The notes beneath the pieces were generated by a model. It was not told the origin of the DNA, did no database searches, and saw nothing but the letters and a program-made list of their open reading frames with translations. From Candidatus Aenigmatarchaeota archaeon (GTDB lineage Archaea; Aenigmatarchaeota; Aenigmatarchaeia; QMZP01; QMZT01), in the NCBI GenBank assembly GCA_026397315.1, contig JAPLVC010000002.1, forward strand, positions 59,994 to 123,993: a stretch of 64,000 nt of DNA, read 5' to 3'. Positions 46,104 through 55,353 of the stretch are shown in pieces (the stretch's first letter is position 1; the number at the start of each line of letters is the position of its first letter). Made by a program: the position numbers and the translations under genes.

Positions 46104-46931
46104 TCATTTCCATATTTTTTCGGTGAGTTCGTTGAGCTCGTCTTTCCTGAAGACGGGGCCGTCCATGCACACGTATTTCCTGCCTATGTTGCAATGGCCG
46201 CACTTGCCTATGCCGCACTGCATCATGCGCTCCAGTGAAAAATAAATATCGCCGTCTTTTATGCCCATCTTGTTGAATTCAACGTAGATGTCTTTCAGCA
46301 TCCTCGGCGGGCCGCAGCATATCGCCACGTCGGCCTTTATGCCGTGTTTCTCGAACATCGGCTCCACGTGGCCGACTTCTCCGTTCCATTTCATGTCACA
46401 CGTTTTCGTAACGGTTGCGATAGACTCGATGCCGTTCTTGCTCCACCTGTTCATCCTCGCGTTGAATATGGCATTCTCTGGGCAATGCGTCCCGTAGAGC
46501 AGCCACACCTTGCCGTATTCCTGCCTGTGCGCGATTATGTGCTCTACCACGGGCGATAAAGGAGCGATTCCGACGCCGCCGGCAACGACGACGATGTTCC
46601 TGCCCTTGAAGCTGTCCATGGGATACCAGTTGCCGTACGGACCTCGAATGCCTATAAGGCCGCCTTTTTTCATTTTGAACAACGCTTCAGTCACGCTGCC
46701 TGCCTTCTTGACCGTTACGTCGAAATTATGCTTCTCCAGCGGCGACGATGAAATGGATATCGGGACCTCGCCCACGCCGAATACCGCCACTTCCACGAAC
46801 TGCCCGGGCTGGAACTCGATTTTGTCTTTCTTGTTCCTGAGTCTGCAGCTGAAAGTGTAGATGTCGCTGCATTCCTTCTTCACCGCGGTTATCTCCGCTA
46901 TCTTCGGCTCGAAATCATTTTTTGCTCTCAT
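46104..46931 (-). CDS. Hydrogenase FAD/NAD(P)-binding subunit (sulfhydrogenase gamma type)
   Basis: FQPGQFVEVAVFGVGEVPISISS, GPYGNWYP, VVAGGVGIAPLSPV, SLERMMQCGIGKCGHCNIGRKYVCMDGPVF (2Fe-2S). Confidence 0.93.
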   Translation of the reverse strand: MRAKNDFEPKIAEITAVKKECSDIYTFSCRLRNKKDKIEFQPGQFVEVAVFGVGEVPISISSSPLEKHNFDVTVKKAGSVTEALFKMKKGGLIGIRGPYGNWYPMDSFKGRNIVVVAGGVGIAPLSPVVEHIIAHRQEYGKVWLLYGTHCPENAIFNARMNRWSKNGIESIATVTKTCDMKWNGEVGHVEPMFEKHGIKADVAICCGPPRMLKDIYVEFNKMGIKDGDIYFSLERMMQCGIGKCGHCNIGRKYVCMDGPVFRKDELNELTEKIWK

Positions 46932-47949
46932 ACTCGCTCCTCGCTTTCGCGGCCTCTTCAGTTATGTCTATCTTAGTCATGCATTCCCTTATGCAACGGC
47001 CGCAGCCGACGCAGTGCAGCTTGCCCTGGTTTTCCTTTCCATACAAAAGCTTGTGGTAGAAGAACTGCTTTACTCGTTCTGTTCTCGATTCGCGCGTCAC
47101 CTCGCCTCCTGCGACGCGTGTGAACGGCTGGAGCATGCAGTAATTCCACGTGCGCGATATATTTACTTTTTCAATCCCCTTTTCAGACGGTTCAGCGTCG
47201 TGGTGCACGTCGAAACAATAGCAGGTCGGGCAGACGCTCGTGCAGGACGCGCAGGACAGGCAGCGCTTCGCAGTCTCGTCCCAGAATTCGCTCGAGAAAG
47301 ACGAGCGCATGACCTCTTCGAGATTCTCGGTGTTTATCTGCTTTCTGAACACAAGCTTCGCTTTCGCTGCTGGGCTTCCTGTTTTTCTGAAAAGCTTGTT
47401 GTTAACGAGCGAATGTCCCTTTTCGCTGCCTACTTCAACATGAAATCCATTTCCCGTTTCGGTGAAAAGCAGGTCGAACCCAATCGCCTTGTCCGTGCCC
47501 ATGGAACCGCAGAAGCATTCGTCACCAGCGCTCTTGCAATTGAGCGCCAAAATAAGTGTCGAGCCTCTCGCTTTCTTGTAATAAGCGTCTACGTAACCGT
47601 CTGTCATGACCCTGTCCAAGACGTCAAGCGCGTGCGTGTCGCACGGCCTCACGCCGAACAGCGCAATCTTCCCCGTCTTGGCGCGCTGCCTGACCCTCGA
47701 GCCGGCGAATTCCATCATGAGTAGGCCGTTAGGGTGCAGGAATTTCTTGGGAGGAAACTCGACATTCACATAATTGCCAAGTTTCATCTCGCTGACGGTT
47801 TTGACCTGCCTGAAATTGTGCTCGTCACCAGCTTCGACGGGCGCGAAAACTTTATACTTTCTTGTCAAAGATTCGAAGAATTTGCCGAAATCAGCTTTTT
47901 TTATGGTGTAAAATGCAGGCTTTTCATTCATGTCGTGGGTAGCGGCCAT
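46915..47949 (-). CDS. Hydrogenase 4Fe-4S subunit (sulfhydrogenase beta type)
   Basis: GVRPCDTHALDVLDRVM, CLSCASCTSVCPTCYCFDV, CVGCGRCIRECMTKIDI. Confidence 0.92.
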   Translation of the reverse strand: MAATHDMNEKPAFYTIKKADFGKFFESLTRKYKVFAPVEAGDEHNFRQVKTVSEMKLGNYVNVEFPPKKFLHPNGLLMMEFAGSRVRQRAKTGKIALFGVRPCDTHALDVLDRVMTDGYVDAYYKKARGSTLILALNCKSAGDECFCGSMGTDKAIGFDLLFTETGNGFHVEVGSEKGHSLVNNKLFRKTGSPAAKAKLVFRKQINTENLEEVMRSSFSSEFWDETAKRCLSCASCTSVCPTCYCFDVHHDAEPSEKGIEKVNISRTWNYCMLQPFTRVAGGEVTRESRTERVKQFFYHKLLYGKENQGKLHCVGCGRCIRECMTKIDITEEAAKARSEYESKK

Positions 47950-47979
47950 ATAATATATTATCATCCCCTAAATAAAATT

Positions 47980-49128
47980 ATGTCATCGAAAAATCATAAG
48001 TTCAGGTTCAGCGACAAGCTGGAGTGGGGTCTCGACGCGACGTTCGTCCCCAACAAGCGCTTTCCGGTCTACAACTGGTTCTATTACAAGGAGGGCTATT
48101 CCCGCGACCTGGTCCTCAAGACGCTGGAGATGCTCAAGTTCAGCCCGGCTTCCAAAGATTTCGTGCTCGACCCATTCTGCGGTTCCGGGACGACGAACCT
48201 AGCGTGCAAGGAAGCAGGGATAAACTCCGTCGGCTTCGACCTTTCCCCGCTAGCGCTGCTGGCCGCAAGGGTCAAGTGCAGGACATACAATGCAAAAAAG
48301 CTGGCTGAGGCGCTGGTCTCGCTTCGCGAGGCGCATTTCGAGCCGCAGGACCGCTCATGGGTCCCTGGCGACGTCGCACACTATTTCAACCCCCACACGC
48401 TGGATGACGTCATATTCTTCGGCAAAACCGTCGCCAGAATCCAGGACGAGGAGACCCGCGATTTCTTCCGCCTCGGCCTGATAAACTCCGCGACGCGCTG
48501 CTCATACATGTTCAAGGACGGCAGTGTGGTCAAGATGCAGAAACATCACGTCCCGCCGTTCCGCAAGTTCTACTTCGCCCACATGAAGCACATGATACAC
48601 GACGCCAAGAAATTCAAGGCGGGCGGGAAGAAATGCAAGACCATCATCGAGGAAGGCGATGCAAGGGCGATACGCCTGGAGGACAGCTCTATCGGCTGCG
48701 TCATAACTTCGCCTCCTTACCTGAACAAGATTGAATACACGAAAATCTACAGGATAGAGGAATTCCTGTTCTTCGGCGGGCGCGAAGGGAAGGACAGGGG
48801 CGTCCGCTCGTTCATCGGCTCTAAAGCCGATACAGACATTCTGTTCCCCGACATTCCCGCTTCAGCTAACGCGTACTTCTCCGACATGAACCGCGTGATG
48901 CGCGAGCTTTATCGTGTCTGCAAGCCCAGAGCGAAACTGGCGATCGTGGTTGGTAACGGCTGCTTCCCGGACCGCGTGGTGGACAGCGACGTTCTTCTCG
49001 CCGAGCTAGCCGAGCAGGCCGGGTTCAAGGTGAACAGCATCCTCGTCCTGAACAGGCGCTGGTGCACGCGCAATCGTGTCGAAAAGGTAGGCGAGCTCAG
49101 GGAGAGCATGCTGGTGCTGGAAAAATAA
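47980..49128 (+). CDS. Site-specific DNA methyltransferase-like protein (SPPY motif)
   Basis: VLDPFCGSGTTNLACKEAGINSVGFDLSPLALLAARVK and CVITSPPYLNKIEYTKIYRIEEFLFF; upstream part of the track ORF is antisense to hydB. Confidence 0.82.
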   Translation: MSSKNHKFRFSDKLEWGLDATFVPNKRFPVYNWFYYKEGYSRDLVLKTLEMLKFSPASKDFVLDPFCGSGTTNLACKEAGINSVGFDLSPLALLAARVKCRTYNAKKLAEALVSLREAHFEPQDRSWVPGDVAHYFNPHTLDDVIFFGKTVARIQDEETRDFFRLGLINSATRCSYMFKDGSVVKMQKHHVPPFRKFYFAHMKHMIHDAKKFKAGGKKCKTIIEEGDARAIRLEDSSIGCVITSPPYLNKIEYTKIYRIEEFLFFGGREGKDRGVRSFIGSKADTDILFPDIPASANAYFSDMNRVMRELYRVCKPRAKLAIVVGNGCFPDRVVDSDVLLAELAEQAGFKVNSILVLNRRWCTRNRVEKVGELRESMLVLEK

Positions 49129-49154
49129 ATTGCCTTCCAATAGCCTTCCAGCAT

Positions 49155-49724
49155 TTACCCGAATTTTGACAGGATCTGCTGCCCTATTCTTGTAACATGC
49201 TCTCCAGCTTCCTGGTTCCTTCCACCAGAAATAATGTGGATGAGGTACATATCTTTGCAAATCCAGAGATGGTAATAGTAGACGCCCGGCTCATTGAACT
49301 GGCCCCCGTAATCATTCACATTGTTGACACGGAATCTGCTCTGGTCCCCATAAACATTCTCGCTTATGAGGCCCTCAACACTGAACAGGTGCAGGGAGCT
49401 ATATTGGTATGAGCCATTTAGGGCTTCGAGATTTGCAAATTTCTGCAATTCAACCACCACTTCAGTATCATTCAAGCTGCTAATGGTGTAGTTGCAGAAG
49501 CTGTATTGTCCCAGCGATGAATCTACGACATTTCCATAATTTTCATCCGTTTGACAATCATTTTCGGTCATCCCGAGCTGCTGAAGGTCTTGCGCGTTAA
49601 GCACCAGCTCCTGGGTTCCTGATATTGTATGGGTTGTCTTTCCATCTTGCATTATTGAGTATCCTACGATAAAGCATCCTCCGATAAGTATCAGGAGAAT
49701 TGCTAAAATTATAGCCAGTTTCAT
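49155..49724 (-). CDS. Hypothetical membrane-anchored/secreted protein (189 aa)
   Basis: N-terminal hydrophobic anchor KLAIILAILLILIGGCFIVGYSIM. Confidence 0.65.
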   Translation of the reverse strand: MKLAIILAILLILIGGCFIVGYSIMQDGKTTHTISGTQELVLNAQDLQQLGMTENDCQTDENYGNVVDSSLGQYSFCNYTISSLNDTEVVVELQKFANLEALNGSYQYSSLHLFSVEGLISENVYGDQSRFRVNNVNDYGGQFNEPGVYYYHLWICKDMYLIHIISGGRNQEAGEHVTRIGQQILSKFG

Positions 49725-49890
49725 AATATCACCTTCATTTTAGAAAGAGATTATTATATTTAAATACTCTTAATAAGGAGTGCCAACTGGGATTGACTTG
49801 CAATAAGCCATACATCAGGATGGGCGCTGCTTGTTGTCTTGATAAAGACAACGCCAAAAACTTTAATTAACCTTTCCATAAACTTAAGAT

Positions 49891-50250
49891 ATGGAAATAA
49901 ATGCCATGTCTGTTTTGGCCTTTATGTGCATTTTGTTGGCCGTAGTTATTGCTTCCGGATGCACAGGCCAACCAGCTATGCCCTCGTGCGATAACGGCGA
50001 CTGGAGCTGCATATGCGCCAGAATCACCGGCGAAGTCGGATGCAAAAGCTACCCGGACTGCACGTGGACGAATTTCCACTCGAACGACTTCTACTGCATG
50101 GAGCAGTTCTGCATGGATTACGACGAGAAAGAATGCGCCTTGCACAGCCGCTGCATGTGGCTTCTGGACAAGAACGGCGGCAACGAGTATTGCGAGGGAG
50201 CGGCTTATTTCGACCCGGAAAGGCATGCTTTAGTCAACGAAACGGGCTAA
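49891..50250 (+). CDS. Cys-rich putative lipoprotein (119 aa)
   Basis: Lipobox-like VVIASGCTG then many cysteines. Confidence 0.6.
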   Translation: MEINAMSVLAFMCILLAVVIASGCTGQPAMPSCDNGDWSCICARITGEVGCKSYPDCTWTNFHSNDFYCMEQFCMDYDEKECALHSRCMWLLDKNGGNEYCEGAAYFDPERHALVNETG

Positions 50251-50271
50251 TTCGATTAGAAAGAAAATGAA

Positions 50272-50484
50272 TCACGGAAAAAACGTGTCATGCAAACCGT
50301 ATTTTGCCATTATTGCTACCTGCGCTGGTGTAAATTTTCCTATTCCCGGTGCGTTGTAAATATGACCGTCTGGACAATGGAAACGATATTCTAGTTCAAC
50401 CCCTAGTTCTAATGAAATCTTTTTCAATACGTCGGGTGCGAATTCTCTGTCGGCCCAGCAAGCAACATCCGTATCATTCGTCAT
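50272..50484 (-). CDS. Hypothetical protein (70 aa)
   Basis: Intact small ORF with Cys/His residues. Confidence 0.4.
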   Translation of the reverse strand: MTNDTDVACWADREFAPDVLKKISLELGVELEYRFHCPDGHIYNAPGIGKFTPAQVAIMAKYGLHDTFFP

Positions 50485-50529
50485 TTTTATGATATCCCAG
50501 ATAGTTTTATAAAATCTTATTTATCCAAG

Positions 50530-51024
50530 TCAGATGTCCCTCGTCATCCTGAGAAATAACTCCTGCCTGTAGGACTCCAGCTTTTCCGCGCTCTTTTCTT
50601 TCGCCAGCCTGTCTTCGAGCTTCTTGAAGCCGGGGCGAAACCGCCTGTAAGCGAATATCGCGGAGGCAAGCGCCGACTTCTCATGGTCATTCAGCCGGCT
50701 TCCAAACACGACCTCCCTTTCCTTGATGTGGTCCTCGATGAGAATGCGCTTCTTTTTCTTTGTCATATTCTTCGCAGGCAGGACCATTTTCGCCGCGATG
50801 GAAGCTGCGATTTTCCTGACCTGCGACGGCGGCTTCGCCCGGTCCGTCGAAAGCACGAGAACGTTGCCCAGCTCGGTGATGCATTCGAGCACGTCCGAGT
50901 TCTGCGGGTGCACGAAAGTGTCGAGATAGAGTACATTACCGGCCAAATCAAGAAGCGCGACCGAAGTGTGGTGGCCAACGTCTATGCCGCCTATCAGAAT
51001 CCGCCTTTTTACGCGCGAAACCAT
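50530..51024 (-). CDS. DUF460-like RNase H-fold protein
   Basis: RILIGGIDVGHHTSVALLDLAGNVLYLDT...NDHEKSALASAIFAYR. Confidence 0.75.
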   Translation of the reverse strand: MVSRVKRRILIGGIDVGHHTSVALLDLAGNVLYLDTFVHPQNSDVLECITELGNVLVLSTDRAKPPSQVRKIAASIAAKMVLPAKNMTKKKKRILIEDHIKEREVVFGSRLNDHEKSALASAIFAYRRFRPGFKKLEDRLAKEKSAEKLESYRQELFLRMTRDI

Positions 51025-51076
51025 TCAATTTTTAATTACCGCTAAAATTTAAAAGCGCTCGCCCATTTACCTACAT

Positions 51077-51730
51077 ATGCCCGAAAAAAATGGAATAAAG
51101 GCAGTCATATTCGACTTCGACGGCGTGATAGCGGACTCGAAGAGCACGATATACGCGATTTACAGGGTCGTGCTGGCCGAGATGAAAAAGAAATTCCCGT
51201 TGACAATCGAGGAGTTCACGGACGTGCTCGACGGCAACTACAGGAACTTCTATGCTTCCATGGGAGTCGAAGAGAACGAGATAGAGAAGGCGAACGAGAT
51301 TTACAAAAGGCATTATATGCAGCTGGAAAAGGACATACGCCCGTTCCATGGCGTGTCCGAAGTGCTTTCCGAGCTGAGGAAAAGGGGCTACAAAATAGGC
51401 ATCTCCTCGAACACGCACGAGTTCATAATCAGGCGATTGCTGGCGCAGTTCGGCTTCGAGAGCCACGTTGACGCCGTCGTAGGCGGCAAGGACATAAACA
51501 AGCTCAAGCCCGACCCAGCGCAGATACTGCTGGTAATGGAGAAGCTGGGTGTGAAACACACTGAATGCGTCTTCATCGGTGACATGGAGGTCGACATGCT
51601 CGCCGGCAAGGCGGCTAAGGTGGCGAAACTCATAGCAGCAACGTATGGCTACCATCCGCGCGAGCGCCTGGAAAAATTCGGCCCGGACGCGTTCGTCAAC
51701 AACCCCTTCCAGATTCTCGGCTACTTATAA
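51077..51730 (+). CDS. HAD superfamily hydrolase (phosphoglycolate phosphatase-like)
   Basis: AVIFDFDGVIADS, ISSNTHEF, KLKPDPAQILLVMEKLGV, VFIGDMEVDM. Confidence 0.9.
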   Translation: MPEKNGIKAVIFDFDGVIADSKSTIYAIYRVVLAEMKKKFPLTIEEFTDVLDGNYRNFYASMGVEENEIEKANEIYKRHYMQLEKDIRPFHGVSEVLSELRKRGYKIGISSNTHEFIIRRLLAQFGFESHVDAVVGGKDINKLKPDPAQILLVMEKLGVKHTECVFIGDMEVDMLAGKAAKVAKLIAATYGYHPRERLEKFGPDAFVNNPFQILGYL

Positions 51731-51766
51731 AAGATACAAAAGACGATGATTAGAACCAAAAACTAC

Positions 51767-52540
51767 TTATTTCTTCAGCTTTTCCCTGCCCACGTCCTTG
51801 GTGAACTGAACCAGTTTCTTCGCCATGCCCAGCGGGTCCTGCGCGTGCTGGACCATCGAAGCGACGTGAATGCCGTCAGCACCGGCCATGAGCGTCGTCT
51901 TTATGTCGTCCAGCGTCTTACTCGAACCAGCGCATATGACCGGGTGGCCGACCGCCTGCTTGACCGCGCGGAACATCTCCGGCGATGAAGGACCGGGTGC
52001 GCCAGAACCGCGTTCCAGAATCGTGACTCTCTGCCCGAGCAGCTTGCCGGCCAGCGCATACGCCACAGCGATGTCCGGTTTATGATATGGGATGGGCTTA
52101 GCCTCTCCTATCCAGCCGACCGTCTCGCCCGGTTCGACTATTAGCAAAGAAGTGGGAATCGCTTCCATCTTGTTCATGGTTATCATGGGAGCAGCGAGCG
52201 CCTGCGCGCCGGTTATCCAGTAGGGATTGTTCGAATTCAGCAGGCTCATGAAGTAAAGCGCGTCCGCGTATTTGGTCACGCCTCCGATGTTGCCGGGGAA
52301 CAGGACGACCGGCTTGTTCGTGGTTTCCTTTATCCTCTTGACGACGTTGTTGAGGAGGTCGCCTTCCGCTCCTATTGAGCCGCCTATAAGTATGATGTCA
52401 GCGCCCGCTTCATCGAAAACCTTGGCGAATTTGAATGGATTTTCTCTCTTGTCATCCATCGGGTCTATGAGGCCGAAGAAGACCGATCCGTCCTTCTCGA
52501 TGACCTCGTGCAGATACGTCTCGACTTTGCCAATTTTCAT
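51767..52540 (-). CDS. Geranylgeranylglyceryl phosphate synthase
   Basis: FFGLIDPMDDKRENPFKFAKVFDEAGADIILIGGSIG, VVLFPGNIGGVTKYADALYFMSLLNS, AGSSKTLDDIKTTLMAGADGIHVAS. Confidence 0.94.
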   Translation of the reverse strand: MKIGKVETYLHEVIEKDGSVFFGLIDPMDDKRENPFKFAKVFDEAGADIILIGGSIGAEGDLLNNVVKRIKETTNKPVVLFPGNIGGVTKYADALYFMSLLNSNNPYWITGAQALAAPMITMNKMEAIPTSLLIVEPGETVGWIGEAKPIPYHKPDIAVAYALAGKLLGQRVTILERGSGAPGPSSPEMFRAVKQAVGHPVICAGSSKTLDDIKTTLMAGADGIHVASMVQHAQDPLGMAKKLVQFTKDVGREKLKK

Positions 52541-52703
52541 AGTTTTAAATTGGCGACTGTAGATATAAATATGCTTTTGGTCAATTCGCGATTATCTTCA
52601 TTTGACGCATATGATTCGATTTTAATGTAGTTTAAAAATAGACCACTTTAAAGTAACAAAAAGCTTATAAATACACAAGATAATTTACTTATAGAGTGAT
52701 GAG

Positions 52704-53150
52704 ATGTTACCATACTTGCGTAAAGGTTTGCCGGAAGAAACCAGTATTAACACTGAAATTCGGGGCGGTTACAAGCTCACTGTAAAATGTTACGGTGTGA
52801 AAACTTTCGGGGGAAAAAACAGGGGATGCCCGGTTGGTAGAGTGGTTTTTGAAAGCTATAGAGACAAAGAAGCCCAGAAAATGGCAGATGAATACAATAA
52901 TGAACATAGATTGTGGGAAGAAAAAATCATTTACAGGCCGTTTAAAATGGGAATTGGAAATATTTTCAAGCCAGTGAATCTGTTTAGAGGACATTTTGTA
53001 TTACGCGAATTAAATAGAAGGATGCACGAGCATCCAAATAAAAAATATGAGATGATTTCAGATAAACTATTAGATGAATTGGGTGCTAAGGCATTCGAAC
53101 CATATGTCAATAGCGGAATAAAGACCAATTTCTGTCCAGATTTTTACTAA
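52704..53150 (+). CDS. Hypothetical protein (148 aa), low-GC
   Basis: Intact ORF in an AT-rich interval. Confidence 0.55.
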   Translation: MLPYLRKGLPEETSINTEIRGGYKLTVKCYGVKTFGGKNRGCPVGRVVFESYRDKEAQKMADEYNNEHRLWEEKIIYRPFKMGIGNIFKPVNLFRGHFVLRELNRRMHEHPNKKYEMISDKLLDELGAKAFEPYVNSGIKTNFCPDFY

Positions 53151-53196
53151 TAGAACGTAATAAAGGATTTTATATAGCTTCACCAAACAAATTCAT

Positions 53197-54120
53197 ATGT
53201 TGTTGGTCACGGGTGCAACGGGTTTTCTGGGCTCCAGCGTCATGCGGGCGATTGCCAGCGGACGGAGGGATGTGCGCATACTCAGCTACGACTACGAAGC
53301 CGCCAAAACGATGTATCCGCAGTTCGATGTAGTCAAAGGCGACATCACCAGGCCGCAGTCGCTGAAGGGCATAGGCAAGAACGTCGATACCATAATCCAC
53401 CTGGCGGGCATAGTCTCCTACACGAAGCCCAAGGACGAGCTTTTCGAAATCAACGTTGAAGGCACGAAAAACATGCTCGAAGCATGCGATGCGTCGAAGA
53501 AAATCATTTTCGCGTCCAGCGTTTCCGTATATGGAGAGATACCCGCTTCCAAAGGCCCGGCCAGCGAGAACTACCCGACACGACCAGCGAACCTCTACGG
53601 CTGGTCGAAGCTCGAAGCGGAAAGGCTTATCGCCGATTCCGGCATGAAATACGTCGTGCTCAGAATAGCGCCCGTTTACGGCGCAGGGTCGCCGCAATGG
53701 TTCAGGAACCTCTCGCTTCTCGAAAAGGGATTCCCTATCCCGAAAACCAGGAACCTGACGCACGTCGCTCACATATCAAACGTGGCGCAGGCGTTCGCGC
53801 TGGCTCTCAAACCCAGGGCAGAAGGCATATACAATATCGCCGACGAGAAGCCGGTCGCTTTCACCGAGTTCGCCAGCGAGCTGGTCACGCTGCTGGGCGG
53901 CCGCCCGAAGCTGATGCCGGGGTGGCTGGTCGGCCTCGGCGCGCGCGCCAAGGGCATGAAGGCGTACCTCGACGTTCTCACGATAAACAGGAATTACGAC
54001 ATCTCCAGCGCAAAGAAGCAGCTCGGCTACAGGCCGAAAGTCGAATTTAACACTGAGTTGAAGAAAATGATAAACTGGTATCTGGACATGAAACAAAAAC
54101 CAAAAGAAAAAGAAATATGA
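53197..54120 (+). CDS. NAD-dependent epimerase/dehydratase (extended SDR)
   Basis: MLLVTGATGFLGSSVMRAI, IHLAGIVSYTKP, NLYGWSKLEAERL. Confidence 0.92.
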   Translation: MLLVTGATGFLGSSVMRAIASGRRDVRILSYDYEAAKTMYPQFDVVKGDITRPQSLKGIGKNVDTIIHLAGIVSYTKPKDELFEINVEGTKNMLEACDASKKIIFASSVSVYGEIPASKGPASENYPTRPANLYGWSKLEAERLIADSGMKYVVLRIAPVYGAGSPQWFRNLSLLEKGFPIPKTRNLTHVAHISNVAQAFALALKPRAEGIYNIADEKPVAFTEFASELVTLLGGRPKLMPGWLVGLGARAKGMKAYLDVLTINRNYDISSAKKQLGYRPKVEFNTELKKMINWYLDMKQKPKEKEI

Positions 54121-54148
54121 ACAGTCCGAACAATGCAACAATCAGAAT

Positions 54149-54289
54149 TTAACCGCCAATCTTGAAAACTTTAGTGCCGCAGTCCGGGCAGATGCCTTTC
54201 TTGGCTGGTTTTCCGTTCTTGAGTTTTACGCTCTGCTCGTCTTTTATGTCTACTTTTTTCCTGCATTTCACGCAATAAGCCTGTGACAT
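54149..54289 (-). CDS. Small zinc-ribbon protein, DUF5679-like (46 aa)
   Basis: MSQAYCVKCRKKVDIKDEQSVKLKNGKPAKKGICPDCGTKVFKIGG. Confidence 0.8.
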   Translation of the reverse strand: MSQAYCVKCRKKVDIKDEQSVKLKNGKPAKKGICPDCGTKVFKIGG

Positions 54290-54453
54290 GTTTTACCTCC
54301 AACCGTTTCGAATATTGATTAATGGCGACGCAGGCTTATAAACTTTAGAAAAAAATAAAGTCTCCCGTTTCTCCTTTTTAGTTTCTTTGTGCGTGCGCGC
54401 ATGCGCAAACCGCTAAAAAAAGTTTTTTCCGTTCCCTTTTGCGCCGAAAAACG

Positions 54454-54465
54454 TTTATAAACGAT
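54454..54465. promoter_or_regulatory. Palindrome overlapping the likely TATA region upstream of the histone gene
   Basis: CGTTTATAAACG (perfect 12-bp palindrome). Confidence 0.5.
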
Positions 54466-54522
54466 TATTTACAAAAATAAAAGAAAGAGAATCCCTTTCG
54501 TCATTTTCAAGGAGGAATCAAA

Positions 54523-54738
54523 ATGTCCGAAAAGAAACAGCGATTGCCGCTAGCTCCGTTCGAGCGCATACTAAAGGACGCGGGGGCGAAGCGCGTCTCT
54601 AAGTCCGCGATGAAGGAGTTCGCGATAGTCATTGAAGGAATGTCCGACGGCATCGCGCAGGACGCGGTCAAGTTCGCCAAGCATGCGGGAAGAAAGACGG
54701 TCACAGGAGAAGACATACGTCTCGTGAAGAGGCAGTGA
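54523..54738 (+). CDS. Archaeal histone
   Basis: LPLAPFERILKDAGAKRVSKSAMKEFAIVIEGMSDGIAQDAVKFAKHAGRKTVTGEDIRLVKRQ; SD aaggagg upstream. Confidence 0.95.
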   Translation: MSEKKQRLPLAPFERILKDAGAKRVSKSAMKEFAIVIEGMSDGIAQDAVKFAKHAGRKTVTGEDIRLVKRQ

Positions 54739-54771
54739 ACGCATTAAAACCAAAAACACATAGATGATAAT

Positions 54772-55350
54772 ATGAAAATACTGAGCGTCTGCGGAAGTCC
54801 GAGAAAAGGAAACTCGGAAGCCGTTCTTTTGAGATTGAAGCAACTGCTCGAAAAAAAAGGAGCCGAAAACGAGATAATTCTTCTCAGGGAGAAAAAGATA
54901 GAGAGATGCACGGGCTGCGTCGAATACTGCAACAAAAATCTCGACTGTCACAAAAAGGACGACATGGTGAAAATTTTCGAGAAAATAAGAAGCGCGGATG
55001 GCTATGTTTTCATAACTCCCAATTACTTCAAGATGCCTACCGGCATTTTCAAGGACTTCATAGACAGGTGCAGCATTTTCTACACGGCGCAGACCAACAT
55101 GTCCGGCAAGAGAGCGATAGTCATCACAGTTGGCGCGGACGTAGAAAGGGAAATAGACGTTTGCCTGAGAAATGTCACGGACAATTTCTGCAAAACCCTT
55201 GGCATCCCGGTTGTCGCCAAAAAGAGCTTCCGTTCAAAGAGCGAACTCAAGGGAAACTACAACGACATTTTTGAGAACGGCCTCAATCCTGACATAGAAA
55301 AACAACTGGAGAAGATGGCAGACGAATTATTCAAAAGTCTTAAGAAATGA
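54772..55350 (+). CDS. NADPH-dependent FMN reductase family protein
   Basis: MKILSVCGSPRKGNSEAVLLRL...CTGCVEYCNKNLDC...VFITPNYFKMPTGIFKDFIDR. Confidence 0.88.
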   Translation: MKILSVCGSPRKGNSEAVLLRLKQLLEKKGAENEIILLREKKIERCTGCVEYCNKNLDCHKKDDMVKIFEKIRSADGYVFITPNYFKMPTGIFKDFIDRCSIFYTAQTNMSGKRAIVITVGADVEREIDVCLRNVTDNFCKTLGIPVVAKKSFRSKSELKGNYNDIFENGLNPDIEKQLEKMADELFKSLKK

Positions 55351-55353
55351 TAT

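Noticed and set aside
47734-47979. N-terminal extension of the methyltransferase ORF
   Set aside because: This part is antisense to the hydrogenase beta subunit; the methyltransferase most likely starts at ATG 47980.
54361-54420. Z-DNA-like alternating purine-pyrimidine tract (gtgcgtgcgcgcatgcgca)
   Set aside because: Only about 18 nt long; noted within the histone promoter finding but too short to claim alone.
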